Assembly: GCF_000015265.1 (NCBI RefSeq)
Contig: NC_008699.1
Location: 558,001 to 622,000 of the forward strand
Length of the DNA: 64,000 nucleotides
Origin: Nocardioides sp. JS614
Lineage (GTDB): Bacteria > Actinomycetota > Actinomycetes > Propionibacteriales > Nocardioidaceae
Direction of reading: 5' to 3'
Both the position numbers and the translations under genes were made by a program. The notes beneath the pieces are model-generated. The model worked only from the letters and a program-made list of their open reading frames with translations. It did no database searches and was not told the DNA's origin. Positions 43,214 to 53,043 of the stretch are shown one piece after another (positions within the stretch are counted from its first letter, which is position 1; every line of letters begins with the position of its first letter).

Positions 43214-44710
43214 GGCGAAATCAACCGGTCGTCGCAACACCTTGATTTCGGAGGTGTTCGAGGATGGCGACGAAGGACTGGAGCAAGAAGACCAGCGATG
43301 CGCCGGAGGGGCTTCGTCGGCAGTGGCGTGCTGATCGGGCGCTGAGGCCGGCGATGCGCTCGCCCGGGCGACCGGACCCGTCGCGGGTGGTGCAGCGACA
43401 GTTCTGGCGGCAGATCGCCACGGGCGTCACGACGGTGGAGGCGTCGATGGCCGTGGGCGTGTCGTGGCCGGTCGGTGCTCGCTGGTTTCGCCACGCTGGC
43501 GGCATGCCGCCGATCTCGCTGGCCGAGCCCACCGGCCGCCACCTGACCTTCGAGGAACGCGAGGAGATCGCGATCCTGCGCGCCAAGGACAAGGGCGTGC
43601 GCGAGATAGCCCGTGCGATCGGGCGTGACCCGGGGACCGTCTCACGCGAACTTCGTCGCAATGCAGCGACTCGTGGCGGCAAGCAGGAGTACCGCGCTGG
43701 CGTAGCGCAGTGGAAGGCACAGCAGGCGGCGAAGCGTCCCAAGACCGCGAAGCTCGTGACCAACGAGCGGTTGCGTGAGTACGTGCAGGATCGGCTCGCC
43801 GGCAACGTCCGCCGTCCCGACGGCACGATCGTGCCGGGTCCGACACCGCCGCCGTGGAAGGGCCTGAACAAGCCGCATCGCCGGGACAGGCGGTGGTCGA
43901 CGGCTTGGAGCCCGGAGCAGATCGCCCAGCGCCTGAAGGTCGAGTTCCCCGATGATGAGTCCATGCGCATCAGCCACGAGGCGATCTACCAGTCGCTGTT
44001 CATCGAGGGCCGCGGTGCGCTCAAGCGCGAACTGGTCACCTGTCTGCGCACCGGGCGTGCGCTGCGGGAGCCGCGGGCCCGGTCACGGAACAAGGCACAG
44101 GGGCACGTGACCGCCGATGTCGTTCTCAGCGAGCGCCCCGCTGAGGCAGACGACCGGGCCGTCCCTGGCCACTGGGAGGGCGATCTGATCATCGGCACGG
44201 GTCGGTCTGCGATCGGCACCCTCGTCGAGCGCAGCAGTCGCTCAACGCTCCTGGTCCATCTGCCGCGACTGGAGGGCTGGGGTGAGAAGCCGTACGTCAA
44301 GAACGGGCCATCACTCGGTGGCTACGGGGCCGTCGCGATGAACACCGCGCTGACCGCGTCGATGACCAAGCTGCCCGAGCAGCTGCGCAAGACCCTGACG
44401 TGGGACCGTGGCAAGGAACTCTCGGGCCACGCGTTGTTCGCGGTGGCGACCGGCACGAAGGTGTTCTTCGCCGACCCGCACTCGCCGTGGCAGCGACCGA
44501 GCAACGAGAACACCAACGGCCTGTTGCGCCAATACTTCCCCAAGGGCACCGACCTGTCGCGCTGGTCCGCCGAGGACCTGGAGGCCGTCGCCTATGCGCT
44601 CAACAACCGGCCCCGCAAGGTCCTCGGGTGGAAGACACCCGCTGAGGTCTTCGAGGAGCAACTACGCTCCCTTCAACAACCCGGTGTTGCATCGACCAGT
44701 TGAACTCGCC
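43214..44710 (+). mobile_element. IS30-family insertion sequence
   Basis: 1,497 bases flanked by a 3-bp duplication (CAA at 43211 and 44711). The ends are inverted repeats of about 28 bases, GGCGAAATCAACCGGTCG on the left and GGCGAGTTCAACTGGTCG read inward from the right, with about 23 of 28 matching. It carries one intact transposase gene. Confidence 0.93.
43264..44703 (+). CDS. IS30-family transposase
   Basis: 479 aa. An extended N-terminal region precedes the IS30 HTH (FEEREEIAILRAKDKGVREI, then ARAIGRDPGTVSRELRRN). The DDE core shows PGHWEGDLIIG, LTWDRGKELSGH and PWQRPSNENTNGLLRQY with the catalytic Glu. The frame is intact, so it may still be active. Confidence 0.95.
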   Translation: MATKDWSKKTSDAPEGLRRQWRADRALRPAMRSPGRPDPSRVVQRQFWRQIATGVTTVEASMAVGVSWPVGARWFRHAGGMPPISLAEPTGRHLTFEEREEIAILRAKDKGVREIARAIGRDPGTVSRELRRNAATRGGKQEYRAGVAQWKAQQAAKRPKTAKLVTNERLREYVQDRLAGNVRRPDGTIVPGPTPPPWKGLNKPHRRDRRWSTAWSPEQIAQRLKVEFPDDESMRISHEAIYQSLFIEGRGALKRELVTCLRTGRALREPRARSRNKAQGHVTADVVLSERPAEADDRAVPGHWEGDLIIGTGRSAIGTLVERSSRSTLLVHLPRLEGWGEKPYVKNGPSLGGYGAVAMNTALTASMTKLPEQLRKTLTWDRGKELSGHALFAVATGTKVFFADPHSPWQRPSNENTNGLLRQYFPKGTDLSRWSAEDLEAVAYALNNRPRKVLGWKTPAEVFEEQLRSLQQPGVASTS

Positions 44711-45169
44711 CAATACACCTCGATCACCTTCACCGAACACCTCGCCGAGGAAGGCATCCGGCCCTCGATCGGGACGGTTGCCGATGCCTATGACAACGCC
44801 CTGATGGAGTGCGTGATCGGGCTCTACAAGACCGAGTGCATCCGCACCACGGTCTTCCACGCCGGCCCCTACCGGACCATCGGCGACGTCGAGTACGCCA
44901 CCGCCGGCTGGGTCGACTGGTACAACAACAGGCGCCTGCACGGCTCGCTTGGGATGATGACCCCAGTGGAGTTCGAGCAGGCCCACTACGCGACTCTCAA
45001 CCGAGAGCCGCAACCCGCATAGGAGCGGCACAGAACCTGAGGCGCTTCAAAGCCGCTATCCACGCCAACGACGCCGTTATGTCGTCAGTGTCTTGCTGTT
45101 CTCGGCGCATATCGATCTCGCCCCGGACGACTCGTGCAAGAACGCGTCGGCTCGCTGAGCCTGCCTCGA

Positions 45170-45175
45170 TAGACT
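45170..45175 (+). promoter_or_regulatory. Possible -10 box of moaA
   Basis: TAGACT, eight bases before the GTG start at 45183. The spacing would give a leaderless transcript. No clear -35. Confidence 0.35.
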
Positions 45176-45182
45176 CGTATGC

Positions 45183-46172
45183 GTGACGGCACCTCTGGCA
45201 GACCGCTTCGGCCGCGTGGCCGCGGACCTGCGTGTGTCCCTGACCGATCGGTGCAACCTGCGTTGCAACTACTGCATGCCGGCTGAGGGCCTCGACTGGC
45301 TGCCGACAGAGCAGACTCTGACCGACGACGAGATCGTCCGGTTGATCACCATCGGTGTGGAGATGCTCGGCATCCGCGAGGTTCGGTTCACGGGGGGCGA
45401 GCCGCTGCTGCGACGAGGGCTGGTCGACATCGTGGCACGTACCCACGCGCTTGGGGTGGAAACCTCGCTTACCACCAACGCACTCGGCCTGGCCCGCACT
45501 GCGCAGGCGCTCGCCGACGCCCGGCTCGATCGAATCAACGCCAGCATCGATACCGTCCGCCCGGACACCTTTGCCACCATCACCCGCCGCGACCGACTCC
45601 ACGACGTAGTGGCCGGGCTCGAAGCAGCCAAGTCCGCCGGTTTGGGTCCCATCAAGCTCAACGCCGTCCTGCTGCGAGGCACCAACGATGACCAAGCCCC
45701 CGAGCTGCTGCGCTGGAGCATCGAACACGGCTACGAGCTTCGCTTCATCGAGCAGATGCCCCTCGACGCGCAGCACGACTGGAGCCGCGCCGAGATGGTC
45801 ACCGCCGACGAGATCTTCGACGCGCTCTCCACCGAATTCAGCCTGACCCCGCACGGCGAGCCGCGCGGGAGCGCCCCCGCGGAGCTTTTCGACGTCGGCG
45901 GGGGACCAGCCACCGTCGGCATCATCGCCTCGGTCACCCGTCCTTTTTGCGGAGACTGCGATCGTGTGCGCCTCACCGCCGACGGGCAGGTGCGCAACTG
46001 CCTTTTCGCCCGCGAGGAGTCCGACCTCCGCACGGCGCTGCGCTCCGGCGCCACGGACCAGGAGATCGCCGAGCGCTGGGTCATTGCGATGCTCGGCAAG
46101 CGCGCGGGCCACGGGATCGACGACATGACGTTCTTGCAGCCCGACCGCCCGATGTCCGCGATCGGCGGGTAG
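45183..46172 (+). CDS. moaA: GTP 3',8-cyclase MoaA
   Basis: A 329-aa radical SAM enzyme of molybdenum cofactor synthesis, converting GTP to 3',8-cyclo-GTP. The SAM cluster motif CNLRCNYC is at residues 24-31. The second cluster's cysteines lie in FCGDCDRVRLTADGQVRNC. The protein ends in the essential Gly-Gly. GTG start. No other moa gene is adjacent; a damaged moaE lies 9 kb away with a catabolic region between. Confidence 0.95.
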   Translation: MTAPLADRFGRVAADLRVSLTDRCNLRCNYCMPAEGLDWLPTEQTLTDDEIVRLITIGVEMLGIREVRFTGGEPLLRRGLVDIVARTHALGVETSLTTNALGLARTAQALADARLDRINASIDTVRPDTFATITRRDRLHDVVAGLEAAKSAGLGPIKLNAVLLRGTNDDQAPELLRWSIEHGYELRFIEQMPLDAQHDWSRAEMVTADEIFDALSTEFSLTPHGEPRGSAPAELFDVGGGPATVGIIASVTRPFCGDCDRVRLTADGQVRNCLFAREESDLRTALRSGATDQEIAERWVIAMLGKRAGHGIDDMTFLQPDRPMSAIGG

Positions 46173-46896
46173 CGGCAACCAATCGGGCGCGGCGGGAGCC
46201 GCGCAAGCGTCGACAGGTAAGGGCCGCGTTGGACTGTCAAGACAGGGAGTGGCTGTGCTTTGCAGGTGATGTGTTCTGGCCTCCAGTTGCGCAGATCAAC
46301 GGGATCTCCGAGGTGACCGACACAGGGTTCAAACGCAGAGGGCTTTCCGGCACCAGGTGATCCGTGCAGGAGGGCGCGGTCCAACGGGAAGCGGAGCATT
46401 TTACGGGGCGATCAAAGTCCGACGCGGTGCCCCCGTCGCGAGATGAGGGCACCGCCTGCGCTTTCGGTCCCCGGAGTGCCTACTCCACAGTGAACCCACC
46501 GAGTCGAACTTCCGTACGGCGGGGCTCGACTCTCGATTTGCTACTAAGTCTGAGAAGAGCGCTCCGTGGTTGTGGCCCCCACCCGGCCGGCGGTGGTGCG
46601 ATCATCGGAGGTCGCCGAACGGTCCTAGCTTGGTACCCCGCACGCATGGCAGCCGCCAGTGCGAACGACGATGCAGGAGCCGGCGGCGTTCGACGGTCGA
46701 GGATCTGAGCATCCGCCCCGGCCGATGACGTGATGAGAGGCGGCAGACTCCGGGATCAGTAACCAGTCGCACCCGTCCAGGTTGCGCGAGAACGCCTCGG
46801 TGTCGCGAGCGGCACGACCCGACGGCGCCGATCTCCGCTCCGCGCGAGGAGAGCGGTAGTGCCAGACGCGTCGAGGGTGCTGTCGGACGACGGACT
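46173..46896. other. About 720 bases without a supported gene
   Basis: Several short reading frames on both strands overlap each other and none resembles a known family. The composition fits decayed or intergenic sequence. No RNA gene or repeat was recognised. Confidence 0.4.
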
Positions 46897-47787
46897 TCAA
46901 CGCGAGGACGTTCGGGTGACGGCTCGATCAAGAGCGGGCAGTTCGTCGCCGCCGTGTCCGAGCGCGATCGCCCGGCTGAACAGCTCGACCACTGACCGGG
47001 GCACCCTGTCGTCAATGCCCGCGTCTCTGCTCGCTCTAACGACGTGTTCCAACGCACTTCGATGCACCTCAAGCGTGCAGTCGGTGCCGCTGAAGTCGTC
47101 GTTCTCCACCCTGGTCGCCGAATCCCGCGCAGTCAGTTCGATGAAGTCAACCATCCACCGGAGCTGTGAGCTGAGAGTTTCGACGGGCAACTGCTCCGCC
47201 CGGCAGAGGGCCAAGGATTGGTGGAAGGCAGCCGAGGCGCCGTACCAGAATCCGAGCCACGCGAGGTCGAGCGTCGCTGCATCCGTGACGTTCTTGCCGA
47301 CCAAGACGTTCACGCCTGCGAGAGGGGCGAGTGTGTGCTGCCACCGTCCGAACGTCTCCGGGTCCCCTGAGTAGAGAATCGACGAGTGGTCGGTCCCGAT
47401 GGAGTTCGGGTACGCAACGATCTTGGCCTCGAGGTATGCGACACCGGTTCGTACTGCCCAAGACGCAGTGCTTCGCGCTTCGTCTGGAGTGCCTGTGCTC
47501 ATCTGGACCAGCGTCTTTCCACTCAGTGCGTCGTCCATCCCGGGGGCTTTGAGGAGTTCGTCCGTGACCGTGTAGTTGCTCAGGACCGAGAGGACGAGGT
47601 CGGCGCCTCGGCAGGCCTCGTCGGCGGAACTGGCCACCGATGCGGAGCTCTTGAAAGCCTCGGTTCTCGCGGAGGTACGGTTCCACACCGTGGTGTCATG
47701 GCCGGCCTCGGCGAGTACGCGAGCGATCTCAGTCCCCATCTGACCTAGGCCGAGCACAGCCACTCTGGAACGGTGCGTTGGTCTCAT
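46897..47787 (-). CDS. Imine-reductase-like NADP-dependent oxidoreductase
   Basis: 296 aa from ATG 47787. The Rossmann motif VAVLGLGQMGTEIARVLAEA (near residue 8) ends in WNR, an NADPH-type signature. MSTGTPDEARSTASWA, then IGTDHSSILYSGDPETF near residue 135 are typical of imine reductases rather than 3-hydroxyisobutyrate dehydrogenases. The proposed catalytic Asp position is matched by LDLAWLGFWYGASAAF near residue 170. It would reduce an imine to an amine or act in the reverse direction. Substrate unknown; amine-handling enzymes follow downstream. Confidence 0.8.
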   Translation of the reverse strand: MRPTHRSRVAVLGLGQMGTEIARVLAEAGHDTTVWNRTSARTEAFKSSASVASSADEACRGADLVLSVLSNYTVTDELLKAPGMDDALSGKTLVQMSTGTPDEARSTASWAVRTGVAYLEAKIVAYPNSIGTDHSSILYSGDPETFGRWQHTLAPLAGVNVLVGKNVTDAATLDLAWLGFWYGASAAFHQSLALCRAEQLPVETLSSQLRWMVDFIELTARDSATRVENDDFSGTDCTLEVHRSALEHVVRASRDAGIDDRVPRSVVELFSRAIALGHGGDELPALDRAVTRTSSR

Positions 47788-48309
47788 CACGTCAACTGCT
47801 CCCTTGTTCGGCAATTGGCTCCGTCCCGGCTGGGGGAGACATGTGGTTTGCAGAAATGTCCAGCAGCTCTCCCCGCCGTGCTGCTACGACATCCGCAGAA
47901 GTCCGACGCCAGGTTCACCGTTTCCGTACGGCCGCAACCGGCCATTGAATGGAAGCGGCCACGTTCGTGTTCGGTAGCACGAGTCGGAGCACCGACGGTG
48001 GGCGGATCTGTGGCTCCGATTCCGACGGACGAAGCGACCATCCCCGGGTACGCCCCCGTGTTCTGTCCAGCGATGACCGGCCAATTCGTCGCCCGCCGAT
48101 CGCGGACCCGCAACGACGACGGCGCCGTGCTCAGTCGCCTCGAGCGAACGCTTGCGCGTGTCGGCGGCGCTCGGCAGAACGCGTTCGGATGCCTCGACGG
48201 AGGACCAGTGTCGGTAGTGCGTCAAGCAACCGACGTCGGTTCTGCGGATTGGGGCAAAGGATGCGCACGCCTATCAAGGCAATGTCGTTCCCCACCCCAA
48301 GGAGGAACG
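47788..48309. other. 520-base stretch without a supported gene
   Basis: Between the imine-reductase-like gene and the NmrA-SnoaL gene. Overlapping frames on both strands show no recognisable protein. It must hold the divergent promoters. Confidence 0.4.
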
Positions 48310-48468
48310 ATGTCCCAGGTCGAAGACGTGAGCACCCAGGTGATGACGAGCAGCTGGAACCTCCGCCCAAACCGTCGGGGCCGCCCGGTCCACCGGTGCC
48401 TGATCCCGACGACCATGACGACTATGACGACTGACCGTTGCCGATCGCACGAGGCGTGTCGCGCATGA
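48310..48468 (+). CDS. Possible small peptide gene
   Basis: ATG 48310 has an almost perfect ribosome-binding site (AAGGAGG) six bases upstream. As read it gives 52 residues beginning MSQVEDVSTQV. Shifting frame after the tenth codon instead gives an acidic, Pro-rich tail ending PVPDPDDHDDYDD. Nearby genes carry one-base indels, so this could be a frameshifted ~40-residue peptide. It precedes the NmrA-SnoaL gene by 29 bases. Confidence 0.35.
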   Translation: MSQVEDVSTQVMTSSWNLRPNRRGRPVHRCLIPTTMTTMTTDRCRSHEACRA

Positions 48469-48497
48469 GCGTCGTAGGCACGACGAGAGGGCAAACC

Positions 48498-49802
48498 ATG
48501 AGTCAGATCCTGGTTATCGGCGCGCGAGGCAAGACCGGGCGACACGTGGCGTCCGGGCTCGTCTCGCGTGGGGTGTCAGTCAAGGCAGCCTCACGCAATC
48601 CAGAAGAGGTTTCCGGCGGGCATGGCGTCCCGACTAGGTTCGACTGGCACGACAGCTCGACCTGGAGGTCAGCTCTCGCCGGTATCGATGCCGTGTACCT
48701 TGTGAAGCCCGAGTCCGAAGACGTTGTCGAGATCGTGACTGAGTTCCTGCACGCGATGGGGGACGCCGGCGTGCGACGGCTCGTCCTGCTTTCCGAGTGC
48801 GCGACCCACACTCGCTCTGAAGACGCAACGGAACGCCGGGTCGAGCTGGCTGTGGAGGCCACGGATCTCGAGTGGACGATTCTCCGTCCGAGCTGGTTCA
48901 TGCAGGACATCATCGCGGAAGACTTCTTCGGGCCGATGATCCGCGATGGCGGCATCATCGTGATGACCACCGGCGGTTCGGCGACGGCCTGGATCGATGT
49001 TCGCGACATCGCTGAGGTAGCTGTCGAACTCCTGATCGGCGGCGGTTCCATTGGCCAGGCGGTCGACCTGACCGGCCCGGAAGCACTCACGTTGAACGAG
49101 CTCGCCGAACGCATTACCGCCGCGGCCGGCACGCCCGTGCTCGGCGTCGAGGAAACCGTGGCCGAAGCCGAGAGTCGTATGCGCCGTGACGGGTTCGACG
49201 AGGACACCATCGCGTACCTAACCCGGATCGTCGAGAGCATCATCGAAGGACACACCGCGAACGTCACCGGTGATGTCGAACGGATAACCGGGCACCCACC
49301 TCGCCACTTCGACTCCTTTCTGGTTGACCATGCCCGAGACCTTCGTCGTACTGGTGACCTCGACGCCGACAACACGCGACCAGACGCCGCCGCCGACAAC
49401 GAGGCCCTCTTCAGGCGGCTAGTTGCGGCGTGGGCCAGCAGTGACTTCGACACGCTGCTCGACTGCTTCGCAGACGACATGGTCTATACGGACATGCCCT
49501 TCCCCGACGCCCCGGTCCAGGGTAAAACCGCCTTCAAGCGCCACGTGACCGACTACAACGCCCTGTTCGCCCGCGGACAGGTAGACACTGAATTGGTGAC
49601 AGTCGTAGCGACCGACACGCATGTCGTCGGCGAGCTGTCGTGTCGCGCGAGCTACGTAGGCCCCGGCGCTCCGGCGGAAGGGGTCCCGGTCCATTGGTAC
49701 GCCACATTGGTCGACACCATCGACGACGGGAAGGTTGTCTCGGAGCACGCGTACTTCGACCCCACAGCCTTCGACAAGGCTATCCAACGCGTCTCTACTT
49801 AA
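48498..49802 (+). CDS. NmrA-like SDR fused to a SnoaL-like domain
   Basis: 434 aa. Residues 1-285 are an atypical short-chain dehydrogenase of the NmrA/NAD(P)H-binding type: MSQILVIGARGKTGRHVASG, LEWTILRPSWFMQD and WIDVRDIAEVAVELL. Residues ~300-434 form a SnoaL/NTF2-like domain starting EALFRRLVAAWASSDFDTLL with the PFPDAPVQGKTAFKRHV stretch. The first domain may be a reductase or a redox sensor; SnoaL folds bind small hydrophobic molecules. No conserved partner shows the substrate. Confidence 0.86.
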   Translation: MSQILVIGARGKTGRHVASGLVSRGVSVKAASRNPEEVSGGHGVPTRFDWHDSSTWRSALAGIDAVYLVKPESEDVVEIVTEFLHAMGDAGVRRLVLLSECATHTRSEDATERRVELAVEATDLEWTILRPSWFMQDIIAEDFFGPMIRDGGIIVMTTGGSATAWIDVRDIAEVAVELLIGGGSIGQAVDLTGPEALTLNELAERITAAAGTPVLGVEETVAEAESRMRRDGFDEDTIAYLTRIVESIIEGHTANVTGDVERITGHPPRHFDSFLVDHARDLRRTGDLDADNTRPDAAADNEALFRRLVAAWASSDFDTLLDCFADDMVYTDMPFPDAPVQGKTAFKRHVTDYNALFARGQVDTELVTVVATDTHVVGELSCRASYVGPGAPAEGVPVHWYATLVDTIDDGKVVSEHAYFDPTAFDKAIQRVST

Positions 49803-49951
49803 ACCCTGCGCTCTCCTCGGGCGGGTTCGGTCCGAACCGGGCGACGCCTCGGCGCGGCGGCAACAGCAATTGTCAGATGACCGACATCGAAGACCCTGAC
49901 TTAGCCGTGTCCGTGAAGGACGCGGCGACCAACTGATCGTACGTTGGCGAA

Positions 49952-52116
49952 ATGCCGATGGCCCCCCGCCATGCACCACTGTTCGAACCGATCCGCGTCG
50001 GACCGAAGATCTTCCGCAACCGATTCTACGTAGCGCCCCACTGTTCCGGCCTGGGGGTCGAGTTCCCAGGCGCACAGGCATACCTGCGCGGGATGCGGGC
50101 AGAAGGTGGATGGGCCGCCGTCAACACCGAATACTGCGCGGTCGATGCCGAAAGCGACGATTCGCCGTGGGTCCAGGCCCGGCTCCTCGATGAACGTGAC
50201 GAAGCCAACTTGCGACTCATGGTCGAGCGCGTCCACGAGTTCGACGCCTGGCCGGTGTCCAACTGGTGTACATGGGTGCCGACCACACCGGTTACGTGAC
50301 GCGGCTGCCCGCCGGTGGACCCTCTCAGATAGCGAGCGCTATGTCAGCCCACTCTTGCTACGCGATGGCCAAGTCCGACATCCGCCGCATACAGAAGTCG
50401 TACGTCGATGCGGCGGTTCGTGCTCGAGACGTCGGATTCGACCTGATTCAGGTTGCCGCACGGGAAGGGTTCTCCCTCCCGCTCCAGTTCCTATGGCGCT
50501 ACTGGAACCATCGCACCGACGAGTACGGCGGCTCGCTCGAGAACAGGACGCGATTCTGGAGAGAGACGCTCGAGCAAGTGCGCGAAGCGGTCGGCGACGA
50601 CTGCGCCATCGTGGCTGGGTTCTGTCTGGACTCCTTCAATGACACGGCGGAGAGGGCGTTCAAGGTGGGCGACGACGGGGTGGGTGTAGTCGAGATGCTC
50701 GATGACATCGTCGACCTCTGGGACATGCAAGTCGGTCACTTGGAGGACGACGTCAGCTCCTCGCGGTTCTTCGAACCTTTCTGGCAGCGCGACTACATCG
50801 AGCAGGTCCGGCGTTACGCCAAGAAACCCATCGCCGCCGTCGGACGGTTCACAGATCCCGAGCTGATGGCCCGAGCTGTGGGTGAAGGGGTCATCGACAT
50901 CATCGGTGCGGCTCGCCCGGCGATCTCCGACCCGTTCATCCCCAACAAGATCCGCGCCGGTCGAGCCGAAGACATCCGCGAATGCATCGGCTGCAACGTG
51001 TGCGTCTCGCGCTTCAACAATGGCGGCGGTCGCATCGTTTGCACACAGAACGCCACCGTCGGCGAGGAGTACCGCCGCGGCTGGCATCCCGAGAAATTCA
51101 ACCCTTCAGACCGTGCGAGCGATCCCGTTCTCATCATCGGCGCCGGCCCTGCCGGAATGGAATGTGCGCGCGTACTCGGTGAGCGCGGTTTCGAAGCAGT
51201 CCACCTGGCGGAAGCCGAGTCGGAGGTCGGCGGCCACGTCAACTGGCTGTCACAGCTCCCCGGCATGCGCACGTGGCGACGAGTGGTCGAGTACAGGGAA
51301 GCGCAGTTGGCGAAGTTGTCGAACGTCACGGTGCTCACGGGTAGGCGTTTCGACGTGGAAGATGTCCTGGACTACGGTGCCTCGACGGTCGTCATTGCCA
51401 CGGGCGCGAATTGGGACGGTACGGGGACCAGCCCGATGACACACACGCCCGTCCCAGGTGCCGACGCTCACCAAGGGATGGTCTTCACGCCAGAAGACGT
51501 CATGGTTGAGAAGCGCACGGTCGACGGTAGTCGAGTCCTGGTCTACGACTGTGACGGCTACTTCATGGGGTCGAGTCTGGCGCAGAAGCTCGCCATCGAG
51601 GGGAAGGAAGTCACGCTGGTCACCCCCACCGACCAGATCGGTTCCTACCTGTTTCACACCGACGAAGGAGGGCACGTGATGCATGCGTTGCTCGAGCTAG
51701 GTGTGGAACTCGTCACCAGCCACGCGCTCACGAGGATCGAGCCGGGAAGGGTCACTGGACACAACGTCTACCACGAAGCCATAGAGACGAGCTGGACGGT
51801 CGACGCGGTCGTGCTCGTGACACAGCGCCGGTCCCGCAATGACCTGTACGAGCAACTGACGACTGACCCGGAACGTCTGAGCGCTGCCGAGATCACTCAC
51901 GTGCTCCGCATCGGAGACTGCGTAGAGCCTCGCGTCATCGCTGAAGCAGTGTTCGACGGTCACCGGCTCGGCCGGGAGATAGACACCTCAGACCCTGCCA
52001 CGCCGCTGCCGTTCATCCGAGAGCAGCGCATTTTGGGCTGGCGGGAGGAGGACTACGACGGTGTCCTTCGGCACGTGCTGCCGCTCACGCCGGTGTCGAG
52101 GACGACTCGAGCATGA
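49952..52116 (+). pseudogene. Trimethylamine-dehydrogenase-like flavoprotein (frameshifted)
   Basis: With one missing base restored near 50248 (GCCTGG where GCCCTGG is expected) this is a ~721-aa protein. It has an FMN TIM barrel (LFEPIRVGPKIFRNRFYVAP; HRTDEYGGSLENRTRFW), a four-Cys [4Fe-4S] motif (CIGCNVC, then C after 12 residues, then QNATVGEEYRRGWHPE), and a C-terminal dinucleotide-binding part (VLIIGAGPAGMECARVLGE). The fold is that of trimethylamine dehydrogenase, dimethylglycine/betaine demethylases and dienoyl-CoA reductase. The frameshift splits it into a 115-aa start and a 616-aa remainder. Confidence 0.9.
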
Positions 52117-52388
52117 TGGGCGAGCACGACACAGCTGGACTCCGCTACGTACCAGACCTGATGGTCGCCGCGGACCACTTCACGTGGCTGGCAGCTCCTA
52201 CTCTCCGTCCCGAAACTCGCCCGAGCGCCCGCGAAGTAGCCGACCGCTGGCCGTCTCTGTGTATAGGACCGGCCAAGTCGATGCCTCGAATCTCGGGTTC
52301 CAGGAACCGCCAGCAGCGGCAAGACGCGGTCCTGTCAAGGTCGTGGTTGCCAGAGGCCCGACGACAGGACATGGAGAACTCGGGATGA
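52113..52388 (+). CDS. Hypothetical protein between the flavoprotein and GlcG genes
   Basis: 91 aa. It overlaps the preceding and following genes by ATGA at both ends, which argues it is translated. The sequence is unremarkable and may itself be the damaged remnant of a longer gene. No family recognised. Confidence 0.4.
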   Translation: MMGEHDTAGLRYVPDLMVAADHFTWLAAPTLRPETRPSAREVADRWPSLCIGPAKSMPRISGSRNRQQRQDAVLSRSWLPEARRQDMENSG

Positions 52389-52818
52389 CGTTATCGCTGG
52401 AGACTGGCCGGCAGATCGTCCGGCTCGTTCACGAAACAGCAGACCGCCTTCAACTGCGCCCGCTCAGATCGTCGTGCTCGATAGCGGCGGCCACCTCATA
52501 GTGGCGGAGAGATCGGACGCTTCGCCCATCGGTCGATTCGAGATTGCCCGGGGTAAGGCCTACGGCGCCCTGGCGCTGGGCATGAATTCGCGCGCCATCA
52601 TGGAGCGAAGCGAAGTGCAGCCGCAGTTCGTGGCATCGGCGACCGCGGCGCTGGACGGGCGCGTCATCCCCGTACCGGGTGGCGTCCTGTTGGACGACCG
52701 CAATGGGCGGCTCGTCGGCGCTGTGGGGGTATCAGGCGACACGTCCGACAACGACGAATCCGTAGCGATGGAGGCTATCGCTGCAGTGGGCTTCATACCC
52801 CGCGGCGCGGGGACGTGA
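52385..52818 (+). pseudogene. GlcG/HbpS (DUF336) family protein, frameshifted
   Basis: The first frame gives MTLSLETGRQIVRLVHETAD. After one missing base near 52458 the second frame continues IVVLDSGGHLIVAERSDASP, then FEIARGKAYGALALGM and GGVLLDDRNGRLVGAVGVSG, the canonical DUF336 core. Restored length is ~144 aa, normal for the family. HbpS binds heme and GlcG accompanies glycolate oxidase, but most members in catabolic operons have no assigned role. Confidence 0.85.
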
Positions 52819-53043
52819 CACGTCCGATGTCCCTGCCTACTGGATGGGGATACCAGCGTCGACAGGGACGTCCGCGCGCATCGCGCTGAGGGTTCGCTCG
52901 CGGTAGCGAAAATCCTCTCGGGCGCTTTGGGCGACGGGAGACGATCTCTTGACGCCGCGGACAGTAGCCAATGCATGTGGGGGGAGGGGGGTAGGAATCA
53001 ACCTCCCTTGGTCACGCACGAACAAGCGCACGCCGCCGTGACC

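Larger units (their letters stand above)
42542..45022 (+). pseudogene. IS3-family transposase OrfB, split by IS30
   Basis: The frame runs to 43213 and resumes at 44711 after the IS30 insertion. DDE residues are visible: Asp in TWVMDFTYV, Asp in HADAGSQ right at the break, and Glu in NALMECVIGLYKTE after it. The terminal YNNRRLHGSLGMMTP is the IS3 hallmark. The insertion follows the CAA codon of the GSQ motif and duplicates it, so removal would restore the gene. Inactive as it stands. Confidence 0.92.
42190..45049 (+). mobile_element. IS3-family element, interrupted by IS30
   Basis: Imperfect terminal inverted repeats begin TGAAGCGCC at 42190 and end GGCGCTTCA at 45049 (21 of 25 bases pair). 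They enclose orfA and orfB in the -1 frame. Without the inner IS30 insertion the element is about 1.36 kb, normal for IS3. I see no target duplication, which may mean later rearrangement. Confidence 0.85.

Noticed and set aside
42187..45052. Target duplication for the IS3 element
   Set aside because: Flanking CCA and AAG do not match, so no duplication is claimed.
46237..46900. Short frames downstream of moaA as genes
   Set aside because: They overlap on both strands, lack ribosome-binding sites and resemble no family.
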